Shown here one piece after another: positions 57,401 to 64,000 of a stretch of 64,000 nucleotides of DNA (position 1 is the stretch's first letter; every line of letters begins with the position of its first letter). The notes below the pieces were generated by a model. The model had not been told where the DNA came from. It saw only the letters and a program-made list of their open reading frames with translations, and ran no database searches. Both the position numbers and the translations under genes were made by a program. The DNA is from Siphonodentalium dalli (lineage: Eukaryota; Mollusca; Scaphopoda; Gadilida; Siphonodentaliidae): contig CP136062.1 in assembly GCA_032622095.1 (NCBI GenBank), positions 3,474,001-3,538,000 on the forward strand. The letters are read 5' to 3'.

Positions 57401-58416
57401 CGTGTGATTTAAAGACGCCAAATTGCTGTCGGTTGTGTGAGAGATATGGGTCATAACTATTCTCAGAATTTGTTTAGTTGCTGATTACCACCAAACATAT
57501 ATATAATCATCGCCAGTATACCATGCATCCATGAGTCTAATGGGAGTGGTTTAAATATGTCAAAAGAGACAAACGCTGGTATAAATTTATTTGGCACCAA
57601 TTTCCACCGAATTCATACACGTTTTTTCTAATGAAAAACCATGAATTAAATCGCATTTGGTGTCGTTTGCGTCGCGGATGGCGAGCGGATATGCACTTTC
57701 ATTGATAAGATTGCTATTCGCCTTTATATACAGTCACCCAGGCCATCTCCATATCATTTTAAGTAGTTTTGGACGTTCACATTTCACAATCCCGACATAT
57801 GGTGACCCACTTAAGTCACTTGAACAATTATATCTGCTTAACTGTCATATTTATATGGGAATAGCAATCAGGTCATTCACAATATGAGCTAGCAAAAAGC
57901 GATGCATAGAAGAAGCATTAAACGTATATTTATCATTCTATTGAAGAGATACATATATTCGTGCAAACTGAGATACCCCGAACCATCAGAAAATTGCATA
58001 TATATTATAACAAAATTGAGTCCGTTCCATTCAATACAGTTTCCACAAAAAAAGTTACAATTTGTCAAGAGATATGGAAGGCCTGTTCAAAAATAGTGGT
58101 CACAGTGTGCAGTCAAATATAGTTTCTTCTGATATACCAGAAAATGCAGTTAGTAGCATAAGACTTTTCAGGATCCTCCCAATACTGCACATGCATCTGA
58201 CAAGGGTTTTATAAACAACTCAAAATCTCGCTCTGTGCCTGGCACATGTAGCTAATATGTATGCGCATCAACATTCGTTTAAACAGAGAATATTTAGCCA
58301 ATATATAGCACCATGAACAGAGGAGCACCTGGAAATTTCTTTGAAACATCTGTATCTTCATGGAACATGGACCACTGGTCTGGTGCTAGATTGTTGGGTA
58401 TATTCCACAACCAAAA
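54433..58416. mobile_element. Inverted-repeat-bounded block enclosing a satellite
   Basis: 54433-54490 (TTTTGGTTGTGGAATATACC..CATG) and 58359-58416 are reverse complements at 57 of 58 positions. Sequence similarity ends sharply on both sides of each arm. Between them lie a CRE/AP-1-like stretch near 55220-55290, two CTGT microsatellites and the 55.85-57.66-kb satellite. The block may be one 4-kb element, or the arms may be two independent copies of a short dispersed repeat. Confidence 0.45.
55738..57660 (+). repeat. Satellite of about 145 bp with a 1.3-kb higher-order unit
   Basis: Monomers share 'tagtcgccgatttccaccaaacttatata', 'catccccatgatatgaggaatctaatggtgtggttta' and 'gttcgagtcaggggtgcaaggaaggggag'. 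The 'caccaaa..tat' landmark recurs near 55926, 56060, 56197, 56367, 56513, 56620 and 56768. A leader block (CTGTCTGTCTGTCTGTCTGT, 'gttctata', 'gatgtcacc/gatgatgcc', 'aagataa') occurs at 55738-55865 and again at 57045-57175, about 1310 bases apart, so the array is organised in a larger unit. Confidence 0.8.
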
Positions 58417-59870
58417 ATTATAATTATAATTAGCACGCATCAGTCGTCTTTTCTTGTCTGTACATTAAATTTTATCTGACCGAACCATAATTACCATAAT
58501 TAAAATCTTATTCTGAATTGGTTATGACTGGTAACAACCATTGTATAGTCGATGGGTAATCAAATCAATATCATCCTATAGTAACCAATGGTATGATACT
58601 CGTCACATACAAGGGTATCATTGTACCTCATACCTTATTTGGACGCATGATGTACCAACTGCAGGAATAACAACTCTAAGAGACAGAATCTCACTCCTAC
58701 TTAAATAATTGAATCACCAACACCTATGTCCATTTACCTACCGTGCTTACCAGCAGAGACTTATCTAAATATAAAAGTATCAAACCTTCTGGACTCTTCA
58801 TTATATCATGTACACGGCCATATTCACATTCACAACTGGACATCACGGGACAGCTGTTGAAGTCTTTGTTTGTCTAATGTTGCGAGAATTTCATCTGGAA
58901 TACTTTCTGGAACTTGAATTTATCATTCTCTTCTTTTTTGTTGAATTCAAATCGCTCACACAGACCCCCAGCCGTTTCAGCCATTTCATGAATATATAAT
59001 GAATAAACATGACTCAGCCTACTCGTCGCAGACTGCATGGGGTCATGATATGAACGAATTTCAAACCATAATCTGATCAGCATCTTCAATCTTTATTGAC
59101 TTTCGTGTATCCTCTTGGAATATCAGAATGTAGGTGTGTCACTTCAACATGGTTGTTTCTGTAATAGCTATGGATCCGTGTCCAATATACTCTGCATTGA
59201 TTAAACTGCATTTTCTTGAGCTTCGTTCGTTTTCAATGATATGTATTTATTCCTGACGAATCTTATCCGTACCATGTCATAAACAGAACAAAGCACTTTA
59301 CTGTTGTACGATTTGACATCGATAAACAAACAACAATAACCTAAAATGTGTAAACATTAACTGTTGTATGGAGCCTACCGAAATATGTAGCCATCGCATG
59401 AACAAACTAGATTTTCAAACAAATTGTTGTTTTTAAATGAAGTCATCATAACCATTTTAACAACGCATATACATGAAACTTGAACACTTTACTTCTTTGA
59501 ACTCGATTATTTATTCACAATTTATACGACCTTTTTTGCAATTATACCAAAATACTTCTGGAACAACCAATATCCTCAGAGAATTCACCTCAATCGATCA
59601 GAAATGATCACACATATCCCGAAGAATAAATCCGAATATGATCAAACTACGTACAAATCCGAACGAGAAATAACACCTCTTTGTTAATGATTTATCTTTG
59701 GTTCATATGAACCATACCCGTGAACATACACTAAATATAAAATAACGACTGGAAATCTGATACCAATCGCTCACAACATATCAACATATATGTGAATCAA
59801 ACAACAAATCAAACGAACCATTGTGTAATCCATTATGTAATAGTATAATCCCTGTTGACAAAGAAAACTG
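58417..59870. other. Non-coding spacer before the LINE
   Basis: No gene recognised. The endonuclease region expected upstream of the LINE reverse transcriptase is not recognisable here, consistent with 5' truncation. Confidence 0.45.
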
Positions 59871-62055
59871 TGACTTTCCGCAAAATTAACAACATCAATA
59901 TTGAGAAATTCGACAGTGACATCAAAGTATCAGATCTGCATAAATAACAATGGACTGATTTAAATGGACTTGTGTCTTGTTACAACACGTTATCCCAGCT
60001 GCTAGACCAACATGCACCAACTAAGACCGAAACATTAGTCGTGCGTCCAACGCTACCCTGGTTCAACGACAACCTGAAAGTACCCAAAGCCGACCGGAGA
60101 AAAAAGGAGAGGACCCGAGGCACGTCTGCAGAACATGAAAGATCGTACTGTGATGCCCGAAACAAGTTCTCCAATCAACTAAAGGAAGCCCGGAAGTCAC
60201 ACTACACCGACTCGATCAACAAGTGCGAAGGTGACACCAGGCAACTTTTCAAAGTTGTGAAAAAGATGTGTGAGGAGAAACCGAATGAGACACTACCACC
60301 GCACGATGACGCAGGACAATTGGCGGAGCAGTTTGGTGAATTAATTTCTGAAAAGATAGAACTTATCCAAAAAGAAGATTGACAACATCACCGTGAAAGC
60401 GTCTTGTGTCGACAAAGGGGAAGCCACTGAAACGTTCACAACATTCGACGATATCGATTCGAACAAAGCTACTCAAGAAATGTGACTCCCCGATACCTAT
60501 CATCACCCAGTTGATAAACCTATCATTAAGCCAAGGACATGTTTACCGTAGCTGGAAAACAGCCATAGTTCTTCTCAAGAAATCCGATGCTGACCTTGTT
60601 TTCATGAACTTCCGACCCGTCAGCAACCTATCATTCATTTCTAAATTGTGTGAAAAGGCAGATATAGACCAACTCATTCGGCACAGTGAACAACATGCAC
60701 CTCTTCCAATAAACACTTCTGCTTTCCGTCAACACCATTCAACTGAAACCGCGCTGCTTAAAGTCCAAAATGATATTCTCTGCAGCATGAAAACAAGAAA
60801 GGTCACTCTGCCTGTGCTACTAGATTTGAGCGCTGCTTTCGACACCGTCCGCCATGATATTCTTCTAGCTACTCTACAATCTGACTTTGGTGTTCGCGGC
60901 ACTGCAGCTATCTGGTTGAAATCTTACCTCACGAACCGATCACAGCAAATATCCATTAATGGCTCAAAGTCTACAAATTTCCCCATCGAGTGCGGAGTTC
61001 CACAAGGAAGTTGTCTTGGACCAGTGCTGTTCTTATTCTACATTTCGAAATTATTCTCATGCTATGCAGATGATACCCAAATCTACTTTTCATTTCGACC
61101 GACAGAGAGAGGCGAAACTAAAGCACGTCAAATTGTGGAGAACTGTATTGTGGACATGTATATATATATATAGAGCGTGGATGATTACCAACCGACTCAT
61201 GATAAATGACGATAAGACTGAATTCATAATCATTGGTTCTCGACAACAACTTCAGAAAGTCAACATCAGTTTAATTCATGTGGGAGACGCCGACATACCA
61301 ACAAAGGACACTGTTCGCAACCTAGGATCGTATTTTGACACAAACATGACAATGGATAACCATATCTCTAATATGTGTAAGAAGGCGTTCAGAGGTTTAT
61401 ACAAAATCCGACAAATTAGACAATACCTCGATGTAGACTCAACTAAGACATTGGTCCATGCTTTTGTCACGTCACACTTAGATTACTGTAATTCTTTACT
61501 GTATGGACTACCGGATTACCAGTGTGATCGCCTGCAAAAAGTGCTAAATGCTGCGGCGCCAGTTGTACCATACACTCCTCGGCATGAACATATAACTCCA
61601 GTTCTCAAGCAATTACACTGTCTGCCAGTGGAGTATCGAATCATGTTCAAAATTATTTTGCTTGTATTCAAATCTCGTAATAATATGTCACCATTGTATA
61701 TACAGGATATGATCAAATACAGAAATGTGTGTACATATGGATTACGATCTGATAGCTGTATGCATTTCTACATTCCTTTCAACAAACAGAACACGTTTGG
61801 CGATATGGCATTTTCATTTGCAGGTCCACATCTATGGAATAGCATTCCACCTCACTTGAAAATATTCACTGATTTAAATAAGTTTAAGACCGGCCTCAAA
61901 ACATATCTCTGTGATGTAGCATTTAATTCCTAGATATATGTGCATGTACATGTATTATGCTGATTAGGCAATAAGCTCGATGTAATGTAAAGCGCCGTTG
62001 AATATGTACTCATAATATTGAGCGCTATACAAATTAATTATTGTATTGTATTGTT
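59870..62055 (+). mobile_element. 5'-truncated CR1/Jockey-like LINE
   Basis: The element comprises the linker and reverse transcriptase remnant, a short 3' untranslated region with 'gtaaagcgccgttgaata..gagcgctatacaaattaatt', and a terminal microsatellite (ATTGTATTGTATTGT, 62039-62055). The 'agcgc..gagcgctatac' 3' end and short simple-repeat tail, rather than poly-A, are typical of CR1/L2/Jockey-group LINEs in marine invertebrates. The 5' end starts within the linker before the reverse transcriptase, as in usual incomplete retrotransposition. The exact 5' breakpoint is uncertain. Confidence 0.85.
59880..61933 (+). pseudogene. LINE reverse transcriptase, broken
   Basis: The enzyme copies element RNA into DNA at the target site. 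Motifs in order: the endonuclease-RT linker (LLDQHAPTKTETLVV, WFNDNLK) in 59972-60382; FRPVSNLSFISKLCEK (about 60605-60655), LDLSAAFDTVRHDIL (about 60820), GVPQGSCLGPVLF (about 60992) and the catalytic YADDTQIYFSF (about 61064-61096) in the frame 60406-61173. After a shift, the thumb and C-terminal part (DDKTEFIIIGS, LDYCNSLLYGLP, FAGPHLWNSIP) runs open to 61933. There is a TGA at 60380. Compared with the family, a segment around motif 1 (before 60475) and about ten residues before the YADD box are missing. A TA run at 61160-61172 coincides with the frame shift. Confidence 0.85.
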
Positions 62056-64000
62056 TCAAACATTATACTATACGAACAATCAGACTTAGACCAAACAATG
62101 CACGAACAAGCATAAACACTAAAACACCAAATACACTAAAACACTGAACAAAAGCAAATATAATGCCATATATAATCACTAAACAAGACTACACTGAACC
62201 TGGTGATAAACAGTTCCTCTGTGACTTTAATTTCCACGGAAAACAACATTTCTACTATTTGTTGGACGGCTTCGTCTTATTTCTAGCCATATAAGCCATT
62301 ACTTGATAGCTAAGCTGTCCACACAATAATTTATTTATTTCCGGAAAATAAAGATTTTAGTTCCAACTTAACTTTAACTTAGTGTACGACTGTCTGCTAG
62401 GACCATCATAATGTACTTGTTATGTGTAACAAAATAACTGTAACTAAGACCAATTTAAGAGTGGGCGTTTGAACCAGTCAACTATTAGGTAATGCTAATA
62501 ACTTCGTGAAAATCGTCTTGAAACTCGAATGTCGTGTCTTGCTCTCGGCGCCATCTTGACATGTAACACTCCGAGCACTGTAATCTGGGAATAACTGATC
62601 CCTCCACGAAGTTGAAATTTCAAGACTTCTATACATACGACAAAGAAAACATCACAACATAGTCACATCGCGTCCACAACGTTCGGCAGTTGGAAAGGAA
62701 CTCTATCTTATTCCTGGTCAAAGGACTCACTGCTATTCCTTTGTCCGGGAATTATGCATCCGCATTGGACAGTGAGATTAATACTAATTATCTTGGATCA
62801 ATATGCAAACAGATTTCAGTGCCCAATAATATGCCAATATCGAAGTCTTACGGCGCCCCCACACCCATGCAATTAAAACATAAAATAACATATAGCATCG
62901 TGAGACCATTGCACAAACTATCTAGGTGGCGCTTGATTGTCGTAAATACACTCTATACAGGTACGAGTGTATTTAAGATGGTCCGCACTAGCATTGAATG
63001 ATTATGGTACACAATGAGACTAAATAGTGCTACCTCCGAACACAAGCCGTTAGATGGTGCTGTTCGCACGCTAAATAAATGGTCTGGCACAATTCTTTAA
63101 ATATGAAGGCGATGCATCGGTAAAACTCGCAGCAGTATATGAATGGTGTACATTTACAATGGGATTATAACGAACCACAGACTCTTTGAGTCGTATATAG
63201 GCTATATCTGATTTTTTGACATCGCCAATTATTAACTAATACGACGCTGTAATTTTGAATTTTGGGGAGCACGATTGTTGCCAATAGGATCGGTGGGCCT
63301 AAAGCATTATTGTCGTAATCGGAACAACAAAGTTGCTGTGACTTTCGATTACTGGTAATGCAAATGAGAATAGTGAATATTGATTTACAATTTAAGTTCA
63401 TTGCTAGTGGTAGTTTACCTTTTATTGAGAAAATATGACAAAATAAATAACGACAATAGTGTGATGAATGTTGAGGTACGAAAAACACATGGACTGTGCA
63501 CATGTATTGGTTGACTATTGTTGTTGTGAAAGATCACGTGAAAGGTCACGACATCAGGTGATATAATCCAAGGCGCTGGGTGGATGCACGAGATGAGCGA
63601 AAAAAGTACTCATAAATGGCCATATCATGGTGCGTATGAATACAGGACTCTCTCTATCTCTCTCTCTCTTGTTGTTTGATCGCCAGTGGAGCAAGTCGAC
63701 AGTGACTTCATATCTTATTTAGGACGGTTGGCCGAATCCAACTACTTCATCTATCATCAGACCTGTCACCACGGACAACGCCCAACGACTACGACGATTC
63801 TAAACGCACCAAACTGAATACACTTATACAGACGAGAGGAATTAGGTGAGCCATCTTTCTTTTCAAACTTTTGACCCCTCTTTCGCTCCCGTTTGTATTC
63901 AATGTCGGAAATACAACGCAATATTCCATGCAGATAGAACTTTGGTCCATCGCCAGCAATTTAGGCAAAGTTCTAACAATAGTCACACTGCGGGGCCAGT
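62056..64000. other. Non-coding tail of the window
   Basis: No recognised gene. About 63365-63460 is a diverged copy of 14450-14545. A CT microsatellite lies at 63647-63670. The frame 62690-63001 shows no motif. Near 63845 'gaattaggtgag' could be a splice donor, but no exon can be supported. Confidence 0.45.

Noticed and set aside
62690-63001. 103-codon frame near the window end
   Set aside because: No motif, no start context and AT-rich composition. Chance frame.

Overview
This window reads as a repeat-rich intergenic or accessory stretch of an animal nuclear genome. There are no operons, no dense coding and no intact long reading frame. The contents are AT-rich DNA, long tandem satellites, inverted-repeat (fold-back) elements, a hAT-type element and decayed retroelement, Crypton and glycosyltransferase genes. 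Many TACATGTACATG runs, a CR1/Jockey-like LINE with an ATTGT tail, a Crypton-type tyrosine recombinase and satellites built on 'GCCATCTTGGATTTT' together suggest a marine invertebrate, most likely a lophotrochozoan such as a mollusc. That assignment is an inference; no species-diagnostic gene is present.

Layout. 0-3 kb: small inverted-repeat elements, a GC-rich dispersed module and a hAT-type element with a perfect 8-bp target duplication. 3.8-11.9 kb: a satellite of about 164 bp, split by a 5.85-kb element with roughly 865-bp inverted arms and its own satellite core of about 190 bp. 12.6-13.1 kb: a MITE-like hairpin. 16.4-21.3 kb: a large fold-back whose two arms carry mirror-image minisatellite. 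21.3-30.7 kb: mostly non-coding, with a diverged tandem duplication. 30.7-36.2 kb: an integrase C-terminal remnant, an unrecognised secreted-type broken ORF and a decayed F-like (baculovirus F / errantivirus Env-type) envelope gene. 36.2-38.9 kb: two direct repeats of about 700 bp around a broken core-2-type beta-1,6-N-acetylglucosaminyltransferase (GCNT) pseudogene. 39.1 kb: a 65-bp-arm hairpin. 39.8-41.7 kb (minus strand): a Crypton/DUF3504 tyrosine recombinase pseudogene. 44-47.5 kb: the GC-rich module again and a second array of the 164-bp satellite. 50.4-52.7 kb: a Gypsy-like gag remnant with a tandem-repeat leader. 54.4-58.4 kb: a third inverted-repeat-bounded satellite block. 59.9-62.1 kb: a 5'-truncated CR1/Jockey-like LINE.

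No part appears to work as a functioning pathway. The recurring theme is tandem satellite enclosed by inverted arms, seen three times at very different arm lengths. The most biologically suggestive neighbourhood is 30.7-38.9 kb, where retroelement coding remnants sit beside a GCNT pseudogene flanked by direct repeats. All coding features are pseudogenes or low-confidence exon candidates.
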